Shown piece by piece: positions 33,975-42,258 of a stretch of DNA of 64,000 nt. Within the stretch, counting starts at the first letter, position 1; each line of letters begins with the position of its first letter. Below the pieces are notes generated by a model. The model saw nothing but the letters and a program-made list of their open reading frames with translations, was not told the origin of the DNA and did not search any database. This stretch comes from Alphaproteobacteria bacterium (GTDB lineage: Bacteria > Myxococcota_A > UBA796 > GCA-2862545): the NCBI GenBank assembly GCA_020632925.1, contig JACKER010000012.1, positions 62,001 through 126,000 of the forward strand. The letters are read 5' to 3'. The position numbers and the translations under genes are program-made.

Positions 33975-34036
33975 GGTCGGCCACCTCCGAGCCAGTCATA
34001 GCGTCGGAGGGCGACGATTCGAAGTCTGGTTCGGGC

Positions 34037-34252
34037 CTACAGCTCGGGGGCCTGGTTCTCGGCCTCGCCTTCCGCCTTCTCTAGCTTCTCCTGGATGGCG
34101 CTCAGTACCTCGAAGAAGCCCCGCAAGTTGTGCAGCATCTCCCGGCCGGCCTCTCGCGTGATCGGCACAGGGCTCAAGGGCTGGAACGTCCTGATCACCT
34201 CGTCAACGAGCTCGTCTTCGGTCGGCTCGCCGTGCACCGGGTCCTGCGGCAT
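34037..34252 (-). CDS. small hypothetical protein (71 aa)
   Basis: ATG 34252 is preceded by AGGAGG eight bases upstream. The product (MPQDPVHGEPTEDELVDEV ... GREMLHNLRGFFEVLSAIQ ... AEGEAENQAPEL) is acidic and mainly helical, with no signal or Cys residues. Small proteins of this style often accompany toxin-antitoxin or plasmid-type genes, but I see no homology that assigns a function. It lies downstream of a gene cut by IS copy 2. Confidence 0.6.
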   Translation of the reverse strand: MPQDPVHGEPTEDELVDEVIRTFQPLSPVPITREAGREMLHNLRGFFEVLSAIQEKLEKAEGEAENQAPEL

Positions 34253-34301
34253 CTGAGCGTCCTCCTGGGTCTGCGGGATCCGTTGTGAGAGAGGCCCCGT
34301 G

Positions 34302-34625
34302 TCAGCCCAGGCATCGAGCGACCAGGCCGAGCGGCCGGAGGCGGTACCCGAGGCCGTCCAGGTGTTCGACGACGGAGTCGACGTGGACGTTGCGACCGGA
34401 CCGGTTCTTGAAGTTCTCGGCGATGCTGGAGCGCAGGCGGGTGAGCTGCTTCCGAAGCGTGCCCTCGGACGGCGCTCTTCCCCGGGCATCTCGAAGCCCT
34501 TCGCGAATCTCGGCCACCGAGAAGCAGCAGTGGTCTTCCGGGGTCTTCCCGTCTGCCAAGTCCTCTCGCCACCGCTCGACAAGAAAGCGCAGGACGAGAA
34601 GCAGCCCGGATGCTCTCTCCCCAAG
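34302..34625 (-). pseudogene. 3' part of a winged-helix-like gene interrupted by the IS tandem
   Basis: The last about 107 codons (LGERASGLLLVLRFLVERW ... EGTLRKQLTRLRSSIAENF ... HVDSVVEHLDGLGYRLRPLG) are intact, but the upstream part is replaced by IS copy 2. Across the IS pair, the sequence at 39730-39783 continues the same frame through one CTTG tetramer (... ITLDRSLPSPFPG-LGERASG ...). That restores a gene of about 125 codons. The fold looks like a winged helix; the function is unknown. Confidence 0.6.
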
Positions 34626-34630
34626 ATCCA

Positions 34631-34693
34631 GGGCAGTAGCGCACCGGTGACGGGTGGACGGAGCTCCTGAGGCCCGAGGGTGCGCTACTGCCC
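34631..34693. repeat. 15-bp inverted repeat at the end of IS copy 2
   Basis: This is the same GGGCAGTAGCGCACC / GGTGCGCTACTGCCC hairpin as in copy 1 (arms 34631-34645 and 34679-34693). Confidence 0.75.
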
Positions 34694-34916
34694 GCTTGGA
34701 CGAGCCCGCGGTCGAGGGCGGACGGCGCCTATGGTGGTAGAGGCTGCTCCGAGTCGGTGAACGGCGGCCACGACCGGGGGCGACGCCACATCGGAGCCCC
34801 GTGAGGCGGCGATCGGGCGGTCGATCCGGGGATCTGCGGCCTGGTGCGGGCAGGGCTACGCCTGGTCGCCCGCGGCGATGCGGTGAGGCTGTCATGAGAA
34901 AGACCGCGTTCAACCG

Positions 34917-36110
34917 TCATGGAGGCACCGGAGGGCTACGGGTGCTGAAGACGGACCACCGGACGAGGTGGCCGCGTGAACAGACTGGGCAGAGGTCGCC
35001 CGCGGTGGGGACCGCGGCCGGCCCCGTCGCGGGCGCAGCGACGGTCGGCGGCGGGTTGGCGCGCCGGCTCGACGACCGCGCCAGCCGCTGCGCCACCGGC
35101 AGCCGAGTGGAGACGTTCGACGGCGCGAGCAGGCCGTAGTGGCGGATCTTGCGGAAGCCACGTGGCAGGACGTGGAGCAGGAAGCGCCGGAGGAACTCGT
35201 CGGGGTGGAGCCGGCAGGTGCCGTCGCCGCGGGTCTTGAAGACGATCGCGTCGTCGGTGAGCGAGATCAGGCGGGAGGACGAGATCGCGACGCGGTGGGT
35301 GTACCGGGACAGGTAGCGGACGAGGCCGTGGAAGTCGCCGAACGGCGGCTTCGCGTGGACCACCCAGGCGGCGTCGTAGAGCCGGCGCCGCAGGGCGGCG
35401 AACTCCTCCGGATCGGCCAGATGAGCGGAGGAGCCGACGAACAGGAGCTCACCCTTCTCGTAGGCCCGGGTGAAGCGGGCCATGAACTTGCCGCGGATGA
35501 GGGCCGAGAGGACCTTGACCGGGAAGAGGAACCCGGGGCGGGAGGAGACCCAACACCGGCCGTCGGTCGAGAGGCCACCGCCGCTGACGATGCAGTGGAT
35601 GTGGGGGTGGTAGGCCATCGTCCGCGACCATGTGTGGAGGACGGCGGTGACGGCGGGGATGGCGTCCCAGCGGTCGAGCGCGAGCTCCAGCAGGGTCTCG
35701 GACACGGCCTGGAAGAGCAGGTCGTAGACGAGCCGCTGGTTCGCGAGCGCCACCGGCCGCAGCTCCTGGGGCACTGTCGCGACCACGTGGAAGTGGTGGG
35801 TGTCGATGAACCGCTCCAGCCGGTCGGTCGTCCACTTCACGGCCTGCCAGCCCTGGCAGGTCGGGCAGTGCCGGTTCACGCAGGAGTTGTAGTGGTGCCA
35901 GGCCGCCCCACAGTGATCGCAGACGTCGAGGTGGCCGCCGAGCGCGGCCGTACGACACCTGATGACGCTGCGGAGCACCCGGCCCTGCTCGGGCGCCAGC
36001 ACCACGCGGCGCAGGTACGACGGCCCGTAGCGGCGGAAGACCTCCGCCACCTCGGGACGTGTCGGTGCCTGCCCCGCGCCCGGCGTCGCCGGACACGCGG
36101 AGTGGACCAC
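34917..36110 (-). CDS. tnpA: IS91-family HUH transposase (copy 2)
   Basis: Identical 397-residue protein to that of copy 1 (4142-5335), with the same zinc-binding region, HUH motif HPHIHCIV and YLSRY tyrosine pair. It lies 3 bp after the recombinase gene and has no frame damage. Confidence 0.9.
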   Translation of the reverse strand: MVHSACPATPGAGQAPTRPEVAEVFRRYGPSYLRRVVLAPEQGRVLRSVIRCRTAALGGHLDVCDHCGAAWHHYNSCVNRHCPTCQGWQAVKWTTDRLERFIDTHHFHVVATVPQELRPVALANQRLVYDLLFQAVSETLLELALDRWDAIPAVTAVLHTWSRTMAYHPHIHCIVSGGGLSTDGRCWVSSRPGFLFPVKVLSALIRGKFMARFTRAYEKGELLFVGSSAHLADPEEFAALRRRLYDAAWVVHAKPPFGDFHGLVRYLSRYTHRVAISSSRLISLTDDAIVFKTRGDGTCRLHPDEFLRRFLLHVLPRGFRKIRHYGLLAPSNVSTRLPVAQRLARSSSRRANPPPTVAAPATGPAAVPTAGDLCPVCSRGHLVRWSVFSTRSPPVPP

Positions 36111-36113
36111 CGG

Positions 36114-36968
36114 CTACTTCGGGAGCTTCGACAACGGGCTCGGCGTCTCCCGGATCCGGTCGGTCCGGACCACGGCGTAGCGGCCGGTGGTCTCGAGCCG
36201 CTCGTGACCGAGGAGCTGCTGGATGGTGAAGATGTCGACGTCGTCTTCGAAGAGGTGCGTGGCGAACGCGCTCCTGAGCGAGTGCAGCGTCACACGGCAC
36301 CGGCGGATGCCGGCGGCGTCAGCGGCCGCGCGGAAGGATGCCGATGCCTGCCCGAGGTCGACGGGGTGATCCGCCCAGCCGCCCGACCGCGACCGCGCCG
36401 GGAAGAGCCACGGACCCGGGAGCGCGTGGGTGCGCCAGTGCTCGCGGAGCTGGCGGTACAGCTCGGGATCGAGCATGACCTCCCGCTTCTTGTCGCCCTT
36501 CCCGTGCGCCACCCGGAGGAGCCCAGCCGCACCGTCGATGTGCTCGGCGCGGAGGGCGGCGACCTCCATGCGGCGGAGCCCGGCGGCGTAGGCGGTGGTG
36601 AGGTACATCCGCCAGAACGGCGAGCTCGCGGCGTCGAGCACCCGCGTGACCTCCTCGCGGGTGAGGATGTCGGGCCGCTTCCGGTGCATACGCGGCCACG
36701 GGATCCCGTCGGTGACCTGCGGCCGCCCGAGCGTGATCCCGAACAGGAACTTGAGGGCGCCGAGGTACTGCAGGTAGCGACCGACCGACAGCTTCCGGTC
36801 GCGCAGACTGAGCAGGAACTGACGGACTTCCTTCTCACCGAGCTGGTCCGGCGGACGCATGAAGAACTTGACGAACAACACCGCGCAGCCGATGTAGGTC
36901 TTGCGGGTAGACTCCGAGCGGCCGGCCAGTCGAAGGTCGGCGTCGAAACGGTCACGCACGTGGCCCAT
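36114..36968 (-). CDS. tyrosine recombinase of the IS91-like element (copy 2)
   Basis: Identical to the copy 1 recombinase (284 residues from the ATG with GGAG upstream), with all catalytic residues (Arg, Lys, HSLR, GH, Tyr264) retained. Confidence 0.85.
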   Translation of the reverse strand: MGHVRDRFDADLRLAGRSESTRKTYIGCAVLFVKFFMRPPDQLGEKEVRQFLLSLRDRKLSVGRYLQYLGALKFLFGITLGRPQVTDGIPWPRMHRKRPDILTREEVTRVLDAASSPFWRMYLTTAYAAGLRRMEVAALRAEHIDGAAGLLRVAHGKGDKKREVMLDPELYRQLREHWRTHALPGPWLFPARSRSGGWADHPVDLGQASASFRAAADAAGIRRCRVTLHSLRSAFATHLFEDDVDIFTIQQLLGHERLETTGRYAVVRTDRIRETPSPLSKLPK

Positions 36969-37182
36969 GACGATCTCCGGGCGGCGACCGGTTGATGTAG
37001 GAAGGTCGCTCGCCGGGGCCCGGTGTCCCCCGTCTGCCTGAGATCGGGCCACCTCCGGACAGCGTCAGCAGGCGGCGGCCGACCTCAGACCGCCACGTCC
37101 ATCACAGGGTCGGCCGGCGCAACCGGGGAGCGCACAGAGCCGCGAGTGCGGGCCCCCGCGCAGCGGGTTCGTCCAAGATCCA

Positions 37183-37245
37183 GGGCAGTAGCGCACCGGT
37201 GACGGGTGGACGGAGCTCCTGAGGCCCGAGGGTGCGCTACTGCCC
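37183..37245. repeat. 15-bp inverted repeat at the end of IS copy 3
   Basis: The same hairpin arms as in copies 1 and 2, at 37183-37197 and 37231-37245. Confidence 0.75.
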
Positions 37246-37468
37246 GCTTGGACGAGCCCGCGGTCGAGGGCGGACGGCGCCTATGGTGGTAGAGGCTGCT
37301 CCGAGTCGGTGAACGGCGGCCACGACCGGGGGCGACGCCACATCGGAGCCCCGTGAGGCGGCGATCGGGCGGTCGATCCGGGGATCTGCGGCCTGGTGCG
37401 GGCAGGGCTACGCCTGGTCGCCCGCGGCGATGCGGTGAGGCTGTCATGAGAAAGACCGCGTTCAACCG

Positions 37469-38662
37469 TCATGGAGGCACCGGAGGGCTACGGGTGCTGA
37501 AGACGGACCACCGGACGAGGTGGCCGCGTGAACAGACTGGGCAGAGGTCGCCCGCGGTGGGGACCGCGGCCGGCCCCGTCGCGGGCGCAGCGACGGTCGG
37601 CGGCGGGTTGGCGCGCCGGCTCGACGACCGCGCCAGCCGCTGCGCCACCGGCAGCCGAGTGGAGACGTTCGACGGCGCGAGCAGGCCGTAGTGGCGGATC
37701 TTGCGGAAGCCACGTGGCAGGACGTGGAGCAGGAAGCGCCGGAGGAACTCGTCGGGGTGGAGCCGGCAGGTGCCGTCGCCGCGGGTCTTGAAGACGATCG
37801 CGTCGTCGGTGAGCGAGATCAGGCGGGAGGACGAGATCGCGACGCGGTGGGTGTACCGGGACAGGTAGCGGACGAGGCCGTGGAAGTCGCCGAACGGCGG
37901 CTTCGCGTGGACCACCCAGGCGGCGTCGTAGAGCCGGCGCCGCAGGGCGGCGAACTCCTCCGGATCGGCCAGATGAGCGGAGGAGCCGACGAACAGGAGC
38001 TCACCCTTCTCGTAGGCCCGGGTGAAGCGGGCCATGAACTTGCCGCGGATGAGGGCCGAGAGGACCTTGACCGGGAAGAGGAACCCGGGGCGGGAGGAGA
38101 CCCAACACCGGCCGTCGGTCGAGAGGCCACCGCCGCTGACGATGCAGTGGATGTGGGGGTGGTAGGCCATCGTCCGCGACCATGTGTGGAGGACGGCGGT
38201 GACGGCGGGGATGGCGTCCCAGCGGTCGAGCGCGAGCTCCAGCAGGGTCTCGGACACGGCCTGGAAGAGCAGGTCGTAGACGAGCCGCTGGTTCGCGAGC
38301 GCCACCGGCCGCAGCTCCTGGGGCACTGTCGCGACCACGTGGAAGTGGTGGGTGTCGATGAACCGCTCCAGCCGGTCGGTCGTCCACTTCACGGCCTGCC
38401 AGCCCTGGCAGGTCGGGCAGTGCCGGTTCACGCAGGAGTTGTAGTGGTGCCAGGCCGCCCCACAGTGATCGCAGACGTCGAGGTGGCCGCCGAGCGCGGC
38501 CGTACGACACCTGATGACGCTGCGGAGCACCCGGCCCTGCTCGGGCGCCAGCACCACGCGGCGCAGGTACGACGGCCCGTAGCGGCGGAAGACCTCCGCC
38601 ACCTCGGGACGTGTCGGTGCCTGCCCCGCGCCCGGCGTCGCCGGACACGCGGAGTGGACCAC
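37469..38662 (-). CDS. tnpA: IS91-family HUH transposase (copy 3)
   Basis: Identical 397-residue protein to those of copies 1 and 2; HUH motif and tyrosine pair intact. Confidence 0.9.
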   Translation of the reverse strand: MVHSACPATPGAGQAPTRPEVAEVFRRYGPSYLRRVVLAPEQGRVLRSVIRCRTAALGGHLDVCDHCGAAWHHYNSCVNRHCPTCQGWQAVKWTTDRLERFIDTHHFHVVATVPQELRPVALANQRLVYDLLFQAVSETLLELALDRWDAIPAVTAVLHTWSRTMAYHPHIHCIVSGGGLSTDGRCWVSSRPGFLFPVKVLSALIRGKFMARFTRAYEKGELLFVGSSAHLADPEEFAALRRRLYDAAWVVHAKPPFGDFHGLVRYLSRYTHRVAISSSRLISLTDDAIVFKTRGDGTCRLHPDEFLRRFLLHVLPRGFRKIRHYGLLAPSNVSTRLPVAQRLARSSSRRANPPPTVAAPATGPAAVPTAGDLCPVCSRGHLVRWSVFSTRSPPVPP

Positions 38663-38665
38663 CGG

Positions 38666-39520
38666 CTACTTCGGGAGCTTCGACAACGGGCTCGGCGTCT
38701 CCCGGATCCGGTCGGTCCGGACCACGGCGTAGCGGCCGGTGGTCTCGAGCCGCTCGTGACCGAGGAGCTGCTGGATGGTGAAGATGTCGACGTCGTCTTC
38801 GAAGAGGTGCGTGGCGAACGCGCTCCTGAGCGAGTGCAGCGTCACACGGCACCGGCGGATGCCGGCGGCGTCAGCGGCCGCGCGGAAGGATGCCGATGCC
38901 TGCCCGAGGTCGACGGGGTGATCCGCCCAGCCGCCCGACCGCGACCGCGCCGGGAAGAGCCACGGACCCGGGAGCGCGTGGGTGCGCCAGTGCTCGCGGA
39001 GCTGGCGGTACAGCTCGGGATCGAGCATGACCTCCCGCTTCTTGTCGCCCTTCCCGTGCGCCACCCGGAGGAGCCCAGCCGCACCGTCGATGTGCTCGGC
39101 GCGGAGGGCGGCGACCTCCATGCGGCGGAGCCCGGCGGCGTAGGCGGTGGTGAGGTACATCCGCCAGAACGGCGAGCTCGCGGCGTCGAGCACCCGCGTG
39201 ACCTCCTCGCGGGTGAGGATGTCGGGCCGCTTCCGGTGCATACGCGGCCACGGGATCCCGTCGGTGACCTGCGGCCGCCCGAGCGTGATCCCGAACAGGA
39301 ACTTGAGGGCGCCGAGGTACTGCAGGTAGCGACCGACCGACAGCTTCCGGTCGCGCAGACTGAGCAGGAACTGACGGACTTCCTTCTCACCGAGCTGGTC
39401 CGGCGGACGCATGAAGAACTTGACGAACAACACCGCGCAGCCGATGTAGGTCTTGCGGGTAGACTCCGAGCGGCCGGCCAGTCGAAGGTCGGCGTCGAAA
39501 CGGTCACGCACGTGGCCCAT
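38666..39520 (-). CDS. tyrosine recombinase of the IS91-like element (copy 3)
   Basis: Identical to the recombinases of copies 1 and 2, with full catalytic set, ending 3 bp before the transposase start. Confidence 0.85.
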   Translation of the reverse strand: MGHVRDRFDADLRLAGRSESTRKTYIGCAVLFVKFFMRPPDQLGEKEVRQFLLSLRDRKLSVGRYLQYLGALKFLFGITLGRPQVTDGIPWPRMHRKRPDILTREEVTRVLDAASSPFWRMYLTTAYAAGLRRMEVAALRAEHIDGAAGLLRVAHGKGDKKREVMLDPELYRQLREHWRTHALPGPWLFPARSRSGGWADHPVDLGQASASFRAAADAAGIRRCRVTLHSLRSAFATHLFEDDVDIFTIQQLLGHERLETTGRYAVVRTDRIRETPSPLSKLPK

Positions 39521-39729
39521 GACGATCTCCGGGCGGCGACCGGTTGATGTAGGAAGGTCGCTCGCCGGGGCCCGGTGTCCCCCGTCTGCCTGAGATCGGG
39601 CCACCTCCGGACAGCGTCAGCAGGCGGCGGCCGACCTCAGACCGCCACGTCCATCACAGGGTCGGCCGGCGCAACCGGGGAGCGCACAGAGCCGCGAGTG
39701 CGGGCCCCCGCGCAGCGGGTTCGTCCAAG

Positions 39730-39783
39730 GCCCGGGAAAGGGCTCGGAAGCGACCGATCGAGGGTGATCTTCGAGCTTTCCAC
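39730..39783 (-). pseudogene. 5' remnant of the gene interrupted by the IS tandem
   Basis: On the minus strand, GTG 39783 opens a frame (VESSKITLDRSLPSPFPG) that runs into the CTTG tetramer and, without the two IS copies, into the gene remnant at 34302-34625. An in-frame TGA lies about 20 bp upstream of the GTG, so the start must be close. No good ribosome site is seen, so the start is uncertain. Confidence 0.45.
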
Positions 39784-39929
39784 GCGGGGAAGCGTCGCTT
39801 TCGATCACGCGGGGAGAGGGCCCGAAATCGTCTCCCCGCATCCGTCTCCCCGGGGAGGTGGAATCTCCCCGATCCGTCTCCCCGATTCCCCGGATTCCGC
39901 CTCCCCGTTCCGGCTTCTCACCGGGGAGA
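39784..39929. repeat. cluster of TCTCCCCG boxes upstream of the 40-46 kb cassette
   Basis: TCTCCCCG occurs at 39831, 39845 (as the palindrome TCTCCCCGGGGAG), 39864 and 39877. There is a variant CCTCCCCG at 39900, and inverse copies GCGGGGAG (39810) and CGGGGAGA (39922), all within about 145 bp. This is the only structure I see between the IS elements and the gene at 40032; it may be the operator/promoter region of the cassette. Confidence 0.6.
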
Positions 39930-40031
39930 CGTTTCGGCTGGAAACCTGCGATCTAGCGGACTTAGCTTGGTGTCGAGGCCGGGACGTCGAGTAGTTCTGC
40001 GCCCCGCCCCAACCCCACCGAGAGGCACCAC

Positions 40032-40898
40032 ATGGCCAGCTCCAACACCTCCGCGCTCAACAAGGCGATGAACGGCGACAAGGTCACCGATCGCCAGGCC
40101 AAGGGCGCGCTTTCCCAGGCGGTCGACAAGATCTCCTCCCTCACCAAGCGCGCCCAGAAGTCCAAGGAGGCCATGGCCGAGACGGGCGCGATGGTGGTCC
40201 ACACGGCCGAGACCCAGGGCAGCCTGTTCCTGTCCTCGATGGCCGAGGGCTACTTCGGCTCCGACAAGCTGAAGATCGGATCGGTCGACATCCGCGCCCC
40301 TGTCGGGCTGCTCGCCCAGGGCTACGGCCTGTACGAGGCGATGAGCGGCAAGGGTTCCGCCGCGGGCCACGCGCTCGCGCTCGGGAACGGCGTGATGGGC
40401 TCCTGGCTGGCTTCGGTCGCCGTGAGCGCCGGCCGCACCCTCGCGGAGAAGCGCGCCGGCGGTGCGCCCGCGCCCGCCCCGGACGTCACCAGCCTCCCCG
40501 CCCCGGTCCAGCTCACCCCGAGCGCGGTCCAGGGTCTGCTCCCGCCCCCGCCCCCGGTCTACGACCCGGTGGTCCAGGGCCCGGTCCGCGAGGTCCTGCT
40601 CACGCCCGAAGGCCACTTCGAGGGCGACGACGACTTCGAGGGCCCGCGCCGCGTCCGCGGCCGTCGGGGCGGCGGTGGCGGAGGAGGCCGGCGCTGGTCC
40701 GCTCCCCGCGGCGGCCAGCCCGAGGAGGACGAGCACGGGCCGCGCGGCCGCCACCCGCGGCGTCGCCGGATGCGCCAGCGGATGCGCCAGCGCTTCCTCC
40801 GCGCCCACCGCCAGGACGACGAGCTCGAGCCCGAGCTCGACGAGCCGGCCGACTCCTACTTCGACGACGACAACGACCGATCCACCCCAACCCCCTGA
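40032..40898 (+). CDS. uncharacterised protein with hydrophobic core and Arg-rich tail, cassette gene 1
   Basis: The 288-residue product has a Ser/Ala/Lys-rich helical N-terminus (1-65) and a glycine-rich hydrophobic stretch (DIRAPVGLLAQGYGLYEA ... HALALGNGVMGSWLASVAVS, about 85-135). A Pro-rich linker, an acidic segment, a Gly/Arg-rich segment (RGRRGGGGGGGRRW; RGRHPRRRRMRQRMRQRF) and an acidic C-terminus follow. The basic region could bind nucleic acid. I recall similar gene arrangements in small tailless-virus-like islands, but I cannot name a family. It opens a run of eight closely spaced plus-strand genes. Confidence 0.7.
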   Translation: MASSNTSALNKAMNGDKVTDRQAKGALSQAVDKISSLTKRAQKSKEAMAETGAMVVHTAETQGSLFLSSMAEGYFGSDKLKIGSVDIRAPVGLLAQGYGLYEAMSGKGSAAGHALALGNGVMGSWLASVAVSAGRTLAEKRAGGAPAPAPDVTSLPAPVQLTPSAVQGLLPPPPPVYDPVVQGPVREVLLTPEGHFEGDDDFEGPRRVRGRRGGGGGGGRRWSAPRGGQPEEDEHGPRGRHPRRRRMRQRMRQRFLRAHRQDDELEPELDEPADSYFDDDNDRSTPTP

Positions 40899-40916
40899 TT
40901 CCAACTGGAGAACGAC

Positions 40917-41633
40917 ATGCGCAACCTGACCCCCCTCGGACACGCCCGCGTGTTCCGGCACCCCGAGACCGGCGAGCTGGTGGTGGACACCGACTCGCTC
41001 CGCCGCACCCACTTCGCCGGCTTCGACGACTTCGGCGGCTGGGACGACGATGACCTCGAGGGCTACGACGACGACCTCGAGGGCTACGACGACGATGACG
41101 TCGGCCTGTTCCGCCGCGACCCGGAGCGCCAGCGCGCCCGCCGGGAGCGCCGGATGGGCCGCAAGCGGTCCCGCGTGGACCGCCGGTACAAGCGCCGGAC
41201 CGACCGCCTCGACCGCAAGGCCGAGAAGTGGGGGCTCGACGACGAGGACGACGACAAGCCCAAGCACAAGAAGCACGGCGGCGACGACGGCTGGGGCATG
41301 ACCGCCGTGGGCGGCACCGACACCCTGACCGCCGCCGGCGGCGCCTCGGTCCGGATCCGCCTGCAGCACGACTTCCGCGCCGAGGACATCACCTTCACCG
41401 GGTCCGCGCCCGGGGCGCTGGTGACGTCCATCTTCTTCGGCGACCGCGTCGTGTGGTCCGCCCCCGACGGCATCGACGTGAGCGTATTCGCGTCCAACGG
41501 CTTCCTGCGCGGCCTCCTCAAGGGCCAGCAGATCCAGGCCGGCCTGGACGTGACCATCAACGGCTCGGTGCCCGACGCCGGCGTGTTCACCGCGACGCTC
41601 ACCGGCCGCAAGCCGGTCCGCAACGCCTGCTGA
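40917..41633 (+). CDS. beta-rich protein with charged N-terminal linker (candidate jelly-roll), cassette gene 2
   Basis: Of 238 residues, the first 40 include a PETGELVVDTDSL segment. Residues 40-125 are a highly charged linker with an exact repeat (DDDLEGYDDDLEGYDDDD) and an Arg/Lys-rich part. Residues 128-238 form a compact beta-rich domain (TLTAAGGASVRIRLQHDFRA; ITFTGSAPGALVTSIFFGD; QAGLDVTINGSVPDAG; FTATLTGRK). The strand pattern resembles single jelly-roll structural proteins of small icosahedral viruses. This is a fold guess only. Confidence 0.65.
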   Translation: MRNLTPLGHARVFRHPETGELVVDTDSLRRTHFAGFDDFGGWDDDDLEGYDDDLEGYDDDDVGLFRRDPERQRARRERRMGRKRSRVDRRYKRRTDRLDRKAEKWGLDDEDDDKPKHKKHGGDDGWGMTAVGGTDTLTAAGGASVRIRLQHDFRAEDITFTGSAPGALVTSIFFGDRVVWSAPDGIDVSVFASNGFLRGLLKGQQIQAGLDVTINGSVPDAGVFTATLTGRKPVRNAC

Positions 41634-41645
41634 CGGAGGTGATCC

Positions 41646-42251
41646 GTGTTCGGACGCGCGACCGACCTGTCGACTCGAGCCGAGCAGCAGACCCTGCCCG
41701 GGACCAAGGACGCCACTCGGTTCCGGGACCTGCTGCTCGCCGAGGCCCACGAGGACACCTGGCGGATCGTCGAGGTGTTCAGCGTGGGCGGTGGGCCCTT
41801 CGAGGCCGAGCTCGCCTGGTCGGCGGGCTGCGGAGTCGGCGCGAACGCGCGGATCTCCGTGGCCCACGCGGCGCGGGTCGGGATCTACGCCCGGTCCATC
41901 CGTGTCCGCGCCCGCAACCTGGGCGCGGAGGCCAACCCGGTCGGCGTGACCATCGCCGACGGGCAGGCCCAGACCCGCAACCAGTGGGAGGCGACCGGCG
42001 ACGTGTCGAACGGCCTCCCCGCCATCATCGCGGTGCCGCCCTTCGCGCGCGCCGTCCGCCTCGACCTGGCCGATCCCGCCGCCCCTGGCGCCACCGAGCT
42101 CTGGCTGGTCGACGGCGGCAACGTCCTCCGGGCCCGCGTCCCGGCGGCCAACCAACCCGGCGACGGGGTGCTCGTGGGCGGTGCCCGTGAGGTCCACGTC
42201 GTCACCACCACCAAGTCCGCCTTCCGCCTGGTCTTCGACCTGACCCTGTGA
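41646..42251 (+). CDS. beta-rich uncharacterised protein, cassette gene 3
   Basis: The 201 residues are almost entirely predicted beta strands (WRIVEVFSVGGGPFEAELAW; ARSIRVRARNLGAEANPVGV; PPFARAVRLDLADPAAPG; TELWLVDGGNVLRARV; HVVTTTKSAFRLVFDLTL). No signal peptide or cysteine cluster is present. The 12-bp gap after gene 2 and the similar composition suggest that both contribute to one structure. I do not recognise a family. Confidence 0.65.
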   Translation: MFGRATDLSTRAEQQTLPGTKDATRFRDLLLAEAHEDTWRIVEVFSVGGGPFEAELAWSAGCGVGANARISVAHAARVGIYARSIRVRARNLGAEANPVGVTIADGQAQTRNQWEATGDVSNGLPAIIAVPPFARAVRLDLADPAAPGATELWLVDGGNVLRARVPAANQPGDGVLVGGAREVHVVTTTKSAFRLVFDLTL

Positions 42252-42258
42252 GGAACCG

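Larger units (their letters stand above)
34626..37173 (-). mobile_element. IS91-like element, copy 2
   Basis: A 2,548-bp copy of the element at 3079-5626 in opposite orientation, with identical predicted proteins. Its origin-type end (low coordinate) abuts CAAG (34622-34625, CTTG on the minus strand) and its other end abuts CAAG (37174-37177), which is shared with copy 3. Confidence 0.85.
37178..39725 (-). mobile_element. IS91-like element, copy 3 (tandem with copy 2)
   Basis: A third 2,548-bp copy in the same orientation as copy 2, separated from it only by CAAG (37174-37177) and bordered on the far side by CAAG (39726-39729). A head-to-tail pair with a single shared tetramer suggests insertion of one copy at the tetramer next to the other, or replication past the terminus. 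Confidence 0.85.

Noticed and set aside
3079..39725. Composite transposon formed by the IS91-like copies around the metal island
   Set aside because: IS91 elements do not move as classical composite transposons, the outer copies are in opposite orientation, and copies 2 and 3 interrupt a gene that can be rebuilt, so they arrived separately.
34626..39725. Tandem IS pair as an assembly artefact
   Set aside because: It cannot be excluded from sequence alone, but the 4-bp CAAG junction matches the element's flank preference, so I kept it as real and listed long-read confirmation.
39918..42197. 759-codon minus-strand frame over the start of the cassette
   Set aside because: Gly/Ala/Val/His-rich antisense frame; the plus-strand genes have consistent spacing and start sites.
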